Source: Colocasia esculenta
Taxonomy: Eukaryota; Streptophyta; Magnoliopsida; Alismatales; Araceae
DNA: 64,000 nucleotides
Reading direction: 5' to 3'
Assembly: GCA_014218235.1 (NCBI GenBank)
Contig: CM024760.1
Span: 144,165,245 to 144,229,244, forward strand
Position 1 is the first letter of the stretch. Every line of letters begins with the position of its first letter. Position numbers and translations under genes: made by a program. The notes beneath the pieces are model-generated. The model was not told the origin of the DNA. It saw nothing but the letters and a program-made list of their open reading frames with translations, and searched no databases. Below, piece by piece: positions 1 to 9,795 of this stretch.

Positions 1-130
1 GTGAGTTAACTCACATCTGACCCACTTTTAATCTAACCCACTTGAGTTAACTTTTTTTTGTTACCAGACTACATTTTAAGTTAACTCTGAGTTAGCTTTG
101 AGTTAACTTTAAGTTAACTCGTTACCAAAC
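1..130. repeat. Probable MITE end truncated by the window edge
   Basis: Short AT-rich stretch built from repeated GAGTTAACT/AGTTAACTC words, with two copies of a GTTACCA(A/G)AC-type word near 59 and 121. It abuts broken Copia-A gag sequence at about 130. GTTACCAAAC-like ends are common on small non-autonomous DNA transposons, so I infer one end of a MITE inserted in, or marking the truncation of, Copia-A. The other end is outside the window, so neither TIR pairing nor TSD can be tested. No coding potential. Confidence 0.35.
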
Positions 131-636
131 TGAGGCTTAAGACCATTGGTTAGCACTATTAGTCTAGCATACATCTCTGAAATAGACTCATCAGATTTCA
201 TTTTAAAGCTTCATATTCAAAGATAGGCATGTTGGCTTTTGTTTCTTTTACCTCAGATGTGACTTCATATATTACCTCCAAGCAATCCCACATCTCCTTG
301 GCTGTTGCGCATGAAGACACCCTTGAGAACTTTGTGGGATGGAGAGAACATTGTATGATGTTCATTGCACTCTAGTTGGTGTTGGCCTTTTTAATATGTT
401 GCGCCGTCCACTTATCTTCATCTTTTTCAACAATCTTATATGGTCCTTTGCATAACCAATCTTCAAACTTCATGATCATGTGCTCTCAAGAACACCTGCA
501 TGTGATTTTCCCAGTATGCATAATTAGTGTCGTCAAAATAAGGGGGTCTATTGACAGAATGACCTTATGCAATGTATCCTCTTGGATCCATTCCACTCAA
601 GCTCTCCTGACTGTTAAACCAATTCAATGGAGAGCC
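131..636 (-). pseudogene. gag: Copia-A gag N-terminal remnant (UBN2-type)
   Basis: Read on the minus strand from about 636, this gives the usual start of a plant copia gag: an N-R-P-P-Y-F-D motif followed by N-Y-A-Y-W, as in UBN2-family gag proteins that recognise and package element RNA. It starts just inside the primer-binding site, which fixes orientation and identity. Several stops and frameshifts follow (for example after the H-E-V near 470), and similarity is lost at about 130, so no functional protein is possible. The rest of the element is off the window to the left or deleted. Confidence 0.75.
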
Positions 637-638
637 CA

Positions 639-650
639 GCTCTGATACCA
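639..650 (-). promoter_or_regulatory. Copia-A primer-binding site (initiator-Met tRNA)
   Basis: The minus strand reads TGGTATCAGAGC, complementary to the 3' end of plant initiator-Met tRNA, two bases from the LTR end at 653. It primes minus-strand DNA synthesis. It shows that the LTR at 653-2102 is the 5' LTR of an element running leftwards. Confidence 0.9.
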
Positions 651-652
651 CG

Positions 653-2102
653 TGTTAGTTATGGAATTATAGATCTAGAGGGGGGTGAATAGATCTTCCC
701 CTTTTTAAAAAACAACTTCTGAATGCAAACTAAACGGATTAATAAAATTAGATGGAAGGCAATCGCAACACACAATACAACACTCAATAGATTTTAAGGT
801 GTGGTTCGGCTCCAGACAGAGACCTACGTCCACCCCTTACGTAAACCAAGTGAGGCTTCATTGGGAGCAATTCAAATGTGTGTGACTCTCACACAACTGC
901 TGATTCATAGCTTCATACATCTGCTGATACACAGCTTGAACACTGTTGCCTCAAAGCTTGACCGCTGATTCACAGCTTCAAGATCAATCAGATCTACTGA
1001 TTCACACTCACACGGTGTGAAATCTACACTTCTTATGGCGCTAGGAGTCACCAACTAGTTCTGATGAGAATTTAAAGTGAAAACCAAAGGCACAAGTAAA
1101 TCAAAGATGATTGAAGCAAATCATCAAGTATGAGTCCATAGATGTTCTCCATTCAACTTAGCCTCTTGACATAAGCTTTGAGCCTTCAGATCTTGAGGGT
1201 TGATATCATGCTCCACACAAATCTGCAAACTGGAAGTGCTCTTCAAGCGATCTGGCTTGAGCTCCCTCAAACCATGATGAATCCACGATGCTCTACCTCT
1301 TGGTTCTTCTGGACGAAGGGAATTCTCTCTTGGAGCTTCAGGAATGCAACAGTCTTCCTCTCCAAGACCAAGAGCATGTAAAGGGCTCGTGTTTTTTCTC
1401 TCTATCTTTCTTTTTCGGCACATCCCAGAGAAAATGACCCCCCACTCCTTTTCGCAGCGCCAAGGAATCTTTAGGTGGGTTCCACCAGATCCCCAATCTA
1501 TTAGGGAATATTTACTGCCAAGGGTACCTTTCCAAAACTTGTTATGTGTATCACTTGATCCCTAATCATTAGGCCTCGAATCATGTGCCCAAAGTTGACA
1601 CACTGGCACTTGTACTTTATCACTTAAAGATAAAGTTATAATGTGTGTCAACGCACCTTGTGCAATGCGTCAACCTCCTTTGTCTCCTCAGAGATGATTC
1701 ACTGGTGGCTTAACTTTTGTCAACCTATTTCAAACTTGTGTCGGTCTCCTGAGTGTTTTGTCAATTGTGGCTCACTGGATGAACCATTTGTGTCGACCTC
1801 ATATGTAACTTGCATCGACCTCCCATGTTTTTCTTCAGCTAGTGCTCACTGGAAGAACTACCTGCATCGACCTGATCTTCATCCTGTGTCGACCTTCTGT
1901 GTTATTTTCCGTCTAGTGCTCATTGGAAGAACTACCTGCGTCGACGTAGTTTCTTTCTTGCGCCAACACATGTTTGATCATTTTTGCAATTGATGGTTCC
2001 TGTTAGTAGACTTAAGGTATTAGAACATTTTTAATCAATGATGTGAATTAGTTATCATAGTTAGACATGGTCTTTGACATCATCCAAATAAGAGACTCAA
2101 CA
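653..2102 (-). repeat. Copia-A 5' LTR (1450 bp)
   Basis: Bounded by TG at 653 and CA at 2102, with the primer-binding site on its left and broken Gypsy-1 RT starting exactly at 2103. Read on the minus strand, its U5 end carries a run of Cs after a TTCA, the same C-rich U5 box seen in SIRE-1 and Copia-C, which suggests a Sirevirus-type copia. The U3 part (1640-1970) carries a paired GTCGAC array described separately. The small reading frames inside are not coding. The partner LTR is not in the window. Confidence 0.85.
1640..1970. repeat. Paired GTCGAC-core array in Copia-A LTR
   Basis: Five pairs of a TGYGTCGAC-like word. Core starts are 1647/1669, 1719/1740, 1792/1814, 1866/1888 and 1940/1962. 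Spacing within pairs is 21 or 22 bp, and between successive pairs 72-74 bp. An ACTGGA(A/T)GAAC-like word recurs between pairs. Cores vary (GTCGAC, ATCGAC, GTCAAC, GTCGGT, GCCAAC), but spacing is kept. Confidence 0.85.
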
Positions 2103-2658
2103 CCTTAGTCAAACCGAATGGTATAACTACAAACTCATAGTGACCATATCTACTCTGAAATACAGACTTGTGTATGTCCTCTTCCTTGATTCTTAACTGA
2201 TGATAGCCTGATCTTAAATCCATCTTAGAGAAGTATTGTGCGCTAGCGATCTGATGAAACAGCTCATCTATACGCGGTATTAGATATTTATTCTTGATTG
2301 TTAACTGGTTCAATTGATGGTAATCAATGCAAAGCCTCATTGATCTATCCTTCTTCCTGACGAATAATACTGGTGCACCCCAAGAGGATGTGCTGGGCCT
2401 GATAAAATCTTGATCCAACAATTCTTGAAACTGCCTTTTCAACTCCTGCACTTTAGTAGGGCACATGCGATATGGTGCTTTGGATATAGGGGCTACCCCA
2501 GGAAGCAATTCAATGGTGAAATTTACCTCCCTTTTGGGTGGTTGTCTAGGTAAGTCCTCTGGAAAGACATTAGGGTAGTCTCTAGCTATGGGGATCTCTT
2601 ACAGATTGGGTTTCTTCTTTTTAGTCACAATGACAGAAACAAGGAAAGCATCACAACC
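2103..2658 (-). pseudogene. pol: Gypsy-1 reverse transcriptase N-terminal fragment
   Basis: The minus-strand frame up to 2508 shows the start of a Ty3/gypsy RT: an A-P-Y-R-M entry motif, then L-L-D-Q-D-F-I-R-P-S, the V-L-F-V-R-K-K-D block, L-C-I-D-Y and Y-P/L-I-P-R-I-D-E-L, K-M-D-L-R-S-G-Y-H-Q-L and F-V-V-I-P-F-G-L-T. It ends just after F-G-L-T at the Copia-A insertion point (2103), so the YVDD-type active site and everything downstream lie beyond Copia-A or are lost. Between 2509 and 2658 the frame contains the usual spacer between protease and RT but is interrupted by a stop near 2600. Typical of a degraded chromovirus pol. Confidence 0.85.
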
Positions 2659-3150
2659 CTAGTTGATCAGCTTGGAAGCTTTGAGAGAAGAGATTAGGAC
2701 AGGGTGTCTATGGTAACGGATGCCAAGGAAAGATACCTTTGAAAGATTTGGTCTTGCAAAGGTAACCCTTCTATGATGACAATTGACATCCACATCATAC
2801 TTAATCAACCAATCAATGCCCAATATAGCATCGTACCCCTTTATGTCTAAACAGATGAGATTGGTAGGGAGATTCTGCCCTCCTATCACAATTTCACAAG
2901 TGGGCAAGTAGTGGGTGAGTTCAGATTCAGAGCAAAGGGGAGAAGCTATAGTGATCTTTGATTTCATGGGGACTAGTTTAACAAGCAGAGTTGCAGCAAA
3001 TATGGATGAAATAAAAGAGTATGCGGTTCTAGTATCAATCAGGACAAAAGCAAGTTGAGAATGAATAAGGATTTTACCTTCCACTATACCCCCTTCCTCC
3101 GGGAGTTCTACTTCCACAACAAAATTAAGACATCCTTGACACCTTGACAC
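2659..3150 (-). pseudogene. pol: Gypsy-1 retropepsin-like protease, inactive
   Basis: Open for 163 residues. It contains the aspartic protease core V-L-I-D-T-R-T-A-Y-S-F and, about 75 residues later, the A-I-L-G-I-D-W-L flap-side motif, as in the Ty3/gypsy retropepsin family. The catalytic triad should read D-T/S-G; here glycine is replaced by arginine (a G-to-A change on the coding strand), so the enzyme should be dead. It lies between gag zinc knuckles (upstream, higher coordinates) and RT, the normal gypsy order. Confidence 0.85.
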
Positions 3151-3160
3151 ATTCTAAGTT

Positions 3161-4138
3161 CTAACCCTTTCCGGGTTGATCCTTCAGCATAAGGAAATCA
3201 GGTATGAGGTGATCATGACCCCTGCATCTCAAGCACACTCCGAGCTTCTTCCAGCACTCTTTAGCTCGGTGTCCTAGCTTATCACAAAAATGACAGTTCT
3301 CAATCAACTGTCTTCCCTCTACTCTGACCTTCTTTTCCAGACCATAGTCTTTTCCCACATTCGGCCTCATGTTATTGTTGTTGTTGTTGTTATAGTGAAA
3401 AGTTTTAGCTATATTGGATGCTCCTTTCATCTCAAAAGTTGTCTTTGCTACCTCTTTCCCTTCGTAGCTTTCCAACTTTGCCATGGTATCCTCGACCAGT
3501 TGAGCTCGCTGGACCATTTCCGTATAAGTATGGATGTTCAGGGGTCCCAGCTTTTCAATGAACACTGGTCTCAGTCCATCTATGAATCGGTTAGCCTGCA
3601 ACTTCTTTGTAACCACCAGATGTGGGGCATACTGAGCTAGACGTGTGAACTGAGCTTCATGCTGAGCCTTCTGCGTAAGTGCGGGAAACTTCGCAGCTTT
3701 CTTCTCTTATACCCTCTCAAAAAAATACTTCTCCTGGAATATCTCCAAGAACTCCTCCCATTCCAAATCAGCTACATGCGGTAGATGGGCCGATGTGGCC
3801 TTCCACTAAGCTCTAGCATCCTTATTCAGTTGGAAAGTAGCCAGAAATACTTTCTCCTGATCAGTACACCGCATTACTTGGAAGATCCTTTCCATCTCTT
3901 CCAGCCAATTCTCTACTTCGTCCGGGTAAGGTGTTCTGGAGAATTGGGGTGGATTCAAACTACGGAAGCTGCGATGTAGATCGTCAGCTCCATTCCTAGC
4001 TGCAACTTGGTTTCCAACTTGTACGACATTCAGCAAGGCTTGAGTCAGTCCTGCTACAGTCTCTTGCATGGCTTGCCACTGAGCACGGTTGCCAGGCATT
4101 GTAAAGGAATGGTTGAATTCCTGAGAAAAGGACAGCAA
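3161..4138 (-). pseudogene. gag: Gypsy-1 gag
   Basis: Starts near 4138-4096 with a short N-terminal region, then the retrotransposon gag domain (L-N-P-P-Q-F-S, W-L-E-E-M-E-R-I-F) and, towards 3161, two CCHC-type knuckles: C-H-F-C-x4-H-x4-C and C-L-R-C-x3-D-H-x4-D (the last Cys changed). A frameshift or stop between 3616 and 3806 splits the gag domain into two open pieces; the intervening DNA still translates to gag-like sequence. Gag would form the particle and bind element RNA. Two knuckles of this type occur in Tekay/Del-like chromoviruses; Gypsy-2 gag is visibly related. Confidence 0.85.
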
Positions 4139-4332
4139 CCAATTAAGGTTCTTAGATATATCATAAAATTAGTGGATATGGGTGCTTAGTTCATAAAACT
4201 AGCTTATTCCCAGTCTCTACCCATTCTTATCAGGCACTATATATAATTTTTATGACTTAAGTTTCATGGGTATCTCTAAGTCTTGAGACATATAAGTCCT
4301 ATTTTGTTTCCTAGGCTTTGATACCACTAAAT
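4139..4332 (-). other. Gypsy-1 leader and primer-binding site
   Basis: Untranslated region between gag and the 5' LTR. At 4314-4326 the minus strand reads TGGTATCAAAGCC, an initiator-Met-type primer-binding site, six bases from the LTR end at 4333. No other feature is seen. Confidence 0.8.
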
Positions 4333-4392
4333 TGTCGCATCCAGGGAACTACATAGTGAAATATTATTTAGATCGATAATCTGAGACGTGAG
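4333..4392 (-). repeat. Gypsy-1 5' LTR, left piece
   Basis: Begins TGTCGCATCC at 4333 next to the primer-binding site and is cut after 60 bp by SIRE-1. The last five bases (4388-4392, GTGAG) are the target-site duplication, repeated at 57161-57165 where the LTR resumes. Confidence 0.85.
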
Positions 4393-4610
4393 TGATGATT
4401 AGTTCAACCCCATATATTTTCATGAATTATATATCTATTTTGGTGATTAACAAAACTCAAATAAAGCATGATCTAACAAGTTTTCATGAACCTTAGGCAC
4501 AGGAAATAAATCAGGTAAAATCAAGCAAAACTTGTAAGTATTCCTACCCTGTAACATTTGAAGTACAGAGCATGTAATTTTTCTAAGTACACATCGACTT
4601 CCTATGTGTT

Positions 4611-5580
4611 ATAACGATTTCATTAGAATCATAACGATTTCCACACTTCTATCGATTTCATTTTCACAAGGATTTAATAAGTATCATACCGATTTCGGTT
4701 TTATAACGATTTCATAAGTGTTGCATCGATTTCGATCTCACAACGATTCGCTAAGTGAGTATAACGATTTCGATCTTACAACGATTAGTTAAGTGAGCAT
4801 AACGATTTCGATCTCACAACGATTCGCTAAGTGAGTATAATGATTTCGATCTCACAACGATTCGTTAAGTGAGCATAACAATTTCGATCTCACAATGATT
4901 CGCTAAGTGAGCATAACGATTTCGATCTCACAATGATTCGCTAAGTGAGCATAACGATTTCGATCTCACAACGATTTTCTAAGTGAGTAGAATGATTTGA
5001 TCGCCACATCGATTTGTTAAGTGAGAACAATGATTTGCTCTCACAACGATTTGTTAAGTGAGAACAACGATTTGCTCTCACAACGATTTGTTAAGTGAGA
5101 ACAACGATTTGCTCTCATAACGATTTGTTAAGTGAGAACAACGATTTGCTCTCACAATGATTTGTTAAGTGAGAACAACGATTTGGTCTCATAACAATTT
5201 GCTTTCATATCGATTTGACAAGAGAACAACGATTTCTATTTCACATCGACTTGGTCGCCGTAATGATTCGATAAGTTACACAACGACTTGGTCGCCGTAA
5301 CGATTCGATAAGTTACACAATGACTTGGTCGCCGTAACGGTTCGATATAGCAAACAATGATTTGGTCACTACATCGGCTTGATAAGTGAAATAACGATTT
5401 GCTCACAATGACTTGCTTATACTCTCATAACGATTTGTCTCTACAATGATTTGGTTATGATTGTATAACGACTTGTGTTCACATCGATTTGTTTATGGAT
5501 GAATAACGATTTACAACGACTTATTCACACAACGATTTCATAAGTCATACTCATAACGATTTCATGGATTACAACGACTT
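4611..5580. repeat. AACGATT hairpin array in SIRE-1 5' LTR
   Basis: Several dozen A(C/T)GATT words, alternately about 21 bp and 16-17 bp apart (unit 37-38 bp). The words lie in loops between short complementary arms: CTCAC 4813-4817 with GTGAG 4831-4835, TCTCAC 5039-5044 with GTGAGA 5058-5063, and GTAAC 5297-5301 with GTTAC 5312-5316. A matching array lies at 52119-53090 in the 3' LTR, and a diverged one at 61425-62115. Confidence 0.85.
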
Positions 5581-6034
5581 GATGTTCAAATGAGTTTCAA
5601 ATATCTTGACAGTTAAAGTCGTCCCGCGTATTTCTCTGATATATATGCATTTAATGTAACTGTATATTTTTCTGCACGATGCATGTCCAGATATCTTCTA
5701 TTCTTATGCTTCTATAAGAAACATCTTTTTTGGAAAGAAGAATGGCATTTCTAATTTGGTGTATATTCGTTCTAACATTGACTGACAACAAGAGACAGCA
5801 TAGTTGTCTATAGTTTAGTATTTATTGTGTGCAGGTCTCTGACAGCACAACCCCATACAACGTTGGACAAAGTAGAAGCTGAAGGATATCAAGAAGGATC
5901 TTCTCCTTACGTGCATGAAAGGTAAAGGACTGTTGAGTGCAACATACCTGTTGAAGAATAAGGAGAACCATGCAGTTTAACGTTCACTAAAGCCTAGAGA
6001 CAACGGTCATCCAAACGGCTAATTCAGCAAGAGA

Positions 6035-6036
<2 letters not shown>

Positions 6037-6079
<43 letters not shown>
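6037..6079. repeat. (AT)n microsatellite at the LTR promoter position
   Basis: About 43 bp of perfect AT repeat. By alignment of flanking words (ACTGAAG... after it), it sits at the TATA-box position seen at 62552-62559 in SIRE-2. The 3' LTR copy is at about 53543-53583. Confidence 0.9.
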
Positions 6080-6080
<1 letters not shown>

Positions 6081-6770
6081 TGAAGACTCCTGTAATAGGA
6101 CCTTTTAAAGTGTTCAAAATCTCAACGAAAAATCTGGAAGTGATAGAGTCTTAGCAAAAGAGCTTCTTGCTTTCCACTCCAACCTTGTAGCTCTTGCTCT
6201 CCAGTGCCTCATTATTGTTAGTTTTGGAGAGCCCTTGTGATCTGAGAGATTTCCTTATTGTAGATCTTTCTCTCTCAATCACTGCCTCAGATCAAGCATT
6301 TGCTATAAGCTTGGTCTAGGGGCATTTCGCCTATTTTCTCACTTTCCTGAGAAATTCCTCTTCGTGTGTGAAGAGAAGACCTGTTGGAAACAGGTGGTGT
6401 GTGTTCCCTTCGTGTTGAAGGAAGACCTGTGAATCAGGGTGTTGTTTTCCTCTTCGGGTTGTGAAGAGAAGGCCAGCTGCGGCTGGATGTGTAAGTGTCC
6501 TTGAGGGGGACTGTACCTTTGGGTAGTGATATCTTGAGTTGTTGCTCAGGGACTGGACGTAGGACTCCTTTGGAGAGGAGGTCCGAACCAGGATAAAATC
6601 CTTGTGCCGTGTGATTGCCTATTTGTGATTGTTATCTTTTCTTTATTACTAACACTAATAGTCGAACGTAGTGTTTTGTGTTGATCATTTTTGTTGATAG
6701 GTTTAGATAATCAAATTTTAAGAATCCCATTCACCCCCCCCCCCTCTGGGCTTGCTAGCTGGGCAACAAG

Positions 6771-6782
6771 TGGTATCAAAGC
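6771..6782 (+). promoter_or_regulatory. SIRE-1 primer-binding site
   Basis: TGGTATCAAAGC, two bases after the LTR end. One mismatch from the standard TGGTATCAGAGC match to initiator-Met tRNA. Confidence 0.88.
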
Positions 6783-6831
6783 ATAGTCTCTTCGACAAAG
6801 AAGATCTAACAATCTGAAGAGAAAAGATTAA

Positions 6832-8413
6832 TTGGCAGCTCAAGGTCATTTCGAGGGTCAGTCCGTCAACAGACCACCATTGTTCGATGGTGAAGACTAC
6901 ACCTACTAGAAGACCAGAATGGAATTCTTCCTTCAAGGGCTTGATTATCAAATTTGGTCAATTATAGAAGAAGGAGACCTTCTAGTCACTAATGAGAAAG
7001 ATAAGTGGACAGAAGATGACAAGAAAAAAATCTCTCTCAATTGCAAAGCAAAGAGCATACTATGTTGCGCTCTTAGTAAGAAGGAGTTCAACAGGATATC
7101 AGCCTGCAAATCCACTATGGAGATGTGGGAAAAATTAAGGATCACCTATGAAGGCACAGATAAAGTGAAGGAAACCAGAATAGATATTTTAGTAGCTCGG
7201 TATGAACGGTTTCAGATGCAGTCAGGTGAAACAATCACACAAATGTATAGCAGATTCACCAACATTACAAATGGCTTGGCTGGACTTGGAAAGAATTACA
7301 AAATAGGAGACATGGTAAGAAAAATCTTGAGATCTCTACCAGCATCATGGACTCCTAAAGTAACAGCCATAGAGGAAGCCAATGATTTAAGAAGAATGTC
7401 TCTAGAAAAGCTTGTTGGGTCACTCATGGCCCACGAGATCAACATGGAAAGGTTAGGAGAGTCGTCCAGCAGAAAGAAGCAAAGCAACGCTCTCAAGGCC
7501 ACAGAAGAGACATCTGGTGAAGAATCAGATGACAATAAGAGCATGGGAAGCAGTGAAGATGAAGAAGCTTTCCTCTCCAGAAGACTGCAAAGAATACTAG
7601 CTAAGAAGAAATACCAGTCTGGAAGGAGATATTTTAAGAAAGGAAAAGACTTCAAGAAACCAGAAGTCAAAGAATCAAAGAAAGCTGAACCTATCTATTA
7701 TGAGTGCAAGAAGCCTGGACACATCAAGGCTGAGTGTCCAAAGCTGAAAAAGACTGAATTCAGAAAGAAAGACAACTCTAGAAAATTTAAAAAATATAAG
7801 AAGAAAGCCATGGCAGCAGTATGGGACAACGACAGCGACTCAGACAGTGAGTCAAGCTCGAGTGAAGAAGAAGAAAATGTCAACCTGGCATTCATGGCCA
7901 ACATTGAGGATAAGGTAACCTCTGACTCATCCTTCAATTCCTGCAACGAATCTGATTCTGATAGTTTAGAGGATGTGTTTAATGAGTTGTATAGTAAATA
8001 CAAAGATGAATGCAAACTATTAAAAATAAGTAAGAAAAATCATGCTTGTATAGAAATTACTAACTCAGATTTAAAATCTGAAAATGAACAGTTAGAAAAA
8101 CACATTTATGAGCTAAAAAGAATGAATGAACTATTATGTGAAGATTTAAAAAAGTTAAAATGATCAGATAGCTAATCTGGAAAGCCAGGAAACTGTAAGT
8201 AAGCTAAAACAGGAAATTAACACATTAACAAAAGAAAATGAATATTTATCTAGTACATTAGAAAAATTTACAAATGGTAAATCCACATTAATACTAAAAG
8301 GAGCTAGAAGATCATGGAAAAAGAAGTATGTCTTAGGATACACCCCTCCTGATAATGAGGAAACAATAGTGCATCCTAAAATATATCCAACACCTAAGTT
8401 TGTAGCCGAACAA
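6832..8413 (+). pseudogene. gag: SIRE-1 gag (split by Copia-C)
   Basis: The frame opens near 6832, where the expected ATG now reads TTG. It has a TAG at 6907-6909 in place of the Trp of the conserved Y-x-W motif, then runs from the ATG at 6919 for 414 residues. It shows the UBN2-type gag domain (W-E-K-L-R-I-T-Y-E-G, L-R-S-L-P-A-S-W), an acidic linker and one zinc knuckle at about residues 258-270. That knuckle's first Cys is Tyr (Y-E-C-x4-G-H-x4-C), so it is probably non-functional. A D/E/S-rich segment and a coiled-coil C-terminus follow. A frameshift at about 8160 moves the coil (E-K-F-T-N-G-K) to the next frame, which runs to the Copia-C insertion at 8414. Gag resumes at 24564. Confidence 0.9.
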
Positions 8414-9795
8414 TGTTACGATCGGATATTCGGTTATGGCAAAGCTAGAAGGGGGGGTTGAATAGATTTGCAGCAAAAACTTAAGCAATTTAAGAATTAC
8501 TTTAGATTAAAAGATCTACTCAATTAAAACCCCTTTGATTTGATGTAATGTGTGTGAACAAATTAACAAGTAGTATGTAGACGAAATCCCTAGGCATGCA
8601 TCTAGTGCAACACAATGCAAACCACAAGTCAAACCACAGTGCACAAGGGATTTTTTAGGTGGTTCGGAGATCACACCACGTGACTCCTACGTCCACCCCT
8701 CACATAGTGAGGACACACTACTCAAGGACTGAGTACAACACACACACGAGCACAACGGCTCAACCACACACACACACGCTAGATCAATTCCACAATAGAT
8801 CAGATCCTCTAGCCTTGATCTGACCAACACACCACACACACATTGTCTGATACAAACACGCAACCAGAACAATAATCCACACATGGATCAAGCACAAGGA
8901 ATGCTTGAACCACTACCACACACACAAGGATATGAAAGGTGTAGAAGTAGAAGAGTTCAGAGATGTAGAAGTATATCCTGATGAAGAACTCTTCGTGGTG
9001 GTCGTCCGGAAGAACTCCAAGCTTCGTTTAGATGAAGATCAGTTGATGGAGAAGCTTGAACCATGGACGAACCGGCTTCAACTCCTCTTGGAAGATGGAT
9101 CTTCTTCACTCTGGTCGGAGGGATGAAGCAAGGCAGCCAAAAGAAGCTTTCTCTCTTGGATTTTCTTAGGGTTTTGGTTGGTGGCTGCTTCTCTTCGAAA
9201 AATACCTTCAAAACGATCCTTATATATGGGTGTTTAAGTATGAAGAGTCGTAGTAGAAGGAAACACCCATATAGGAAACATATGCAAATCGCGTATTTGA
9301 GGTTTCTCTTCGTCTGTCGACAGGTAGTGACAGATTTCCAATTTCCAGAACTCTGAACTTCTGGGAAGTGATTCCATGTGTGTAGCTGTCGACAGGTCAC
9401 TATTCATCTGTCGACAGGTACACTATTCATCTGTCAACAACTACATTATTCATATGTCAACAGCTACTGCTGTTTAAGTGCTTCCAGTAGCTTGTCTTGT
9501 TCTTTTGCACTTGGATTTTGTTGCTTGTCTTGAGTACATTCACACCTACATTAAAAGACATTCTAAGTGAGATATAATGAATACATAAGTGACCATAAGA
9601 GCATTTTTTTCACTTGATCATTTGATTTATGCCTTTCTCATATTTATCATGTTTCCAACATTAAGACAACATCAATTATCACTTCACTCTTGTCTTTGTC
9701 ATGTTTATCATGTTTCCAACTTTAAGACAACATCAATTAACATTGTTCATCATCAAAAACATGTAATCACAAACATCACACATGTGAACCCAACA
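8414..9795 (-). repeat. Copia-C 3' LTR (1382 bp)
   Basis: Bounded by TGTTACGATCGG at 8414 and ACCCAACA at 9795, with the polypurine tract just to its right. Contains CTGTCGACAG words at 9314, 9386 and 9408, with decayed copies at 9431 and 9453. A minus-strand TATATAAG lies near 9222-9230. The U5 side (8450-8460) has the Sirevirus C-rich box. Reading frames inside (for example 8957-9400 minus) are LTR sequence, not genes. Confidence 0.9.

Larger units (their letters stand above)
4393..6768 (+). repeat. SIRE-1 5' LTR (2376 bp)
   Basis: Starts TGATGATTAG and ends GGGCAACA, followed by the primer-binding site. U3 holds the hairpin array (4611-5580). An (AT)n tract at 6037-6079 sits where the related SIRE-2 LTR has a TATA box. 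U5 holds duplicated words such as GTTGAAGGAAGACCTG and ends in a C-run (6734-6744). It is the promoter-bearing copy for the element. Confidence 0.9.

Noticed and set aside
1124..1565. Short overlapping frames on both strands within the Copia-A LTR
   Set aside because: Chance frames in LTR DNA with no domain or conserved match in Copia-B.
4393..6768. Treating the AACGATT array as a centromeric or satellite repeat
   Set aside because: It is confined to LTRs with clear ends, TSD and primer site, and is repeated at the same place in three LTRs.
6771..6782. Possible tRNA gene at sites matching initiator-Met tRNA
   Set aside because: Only 12-15 bases match, next to LTR ends; these are primer-binding sites, not tRNA genes. 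The same holds at 639, 4314, 13791, 20917, 35531 and 46801.
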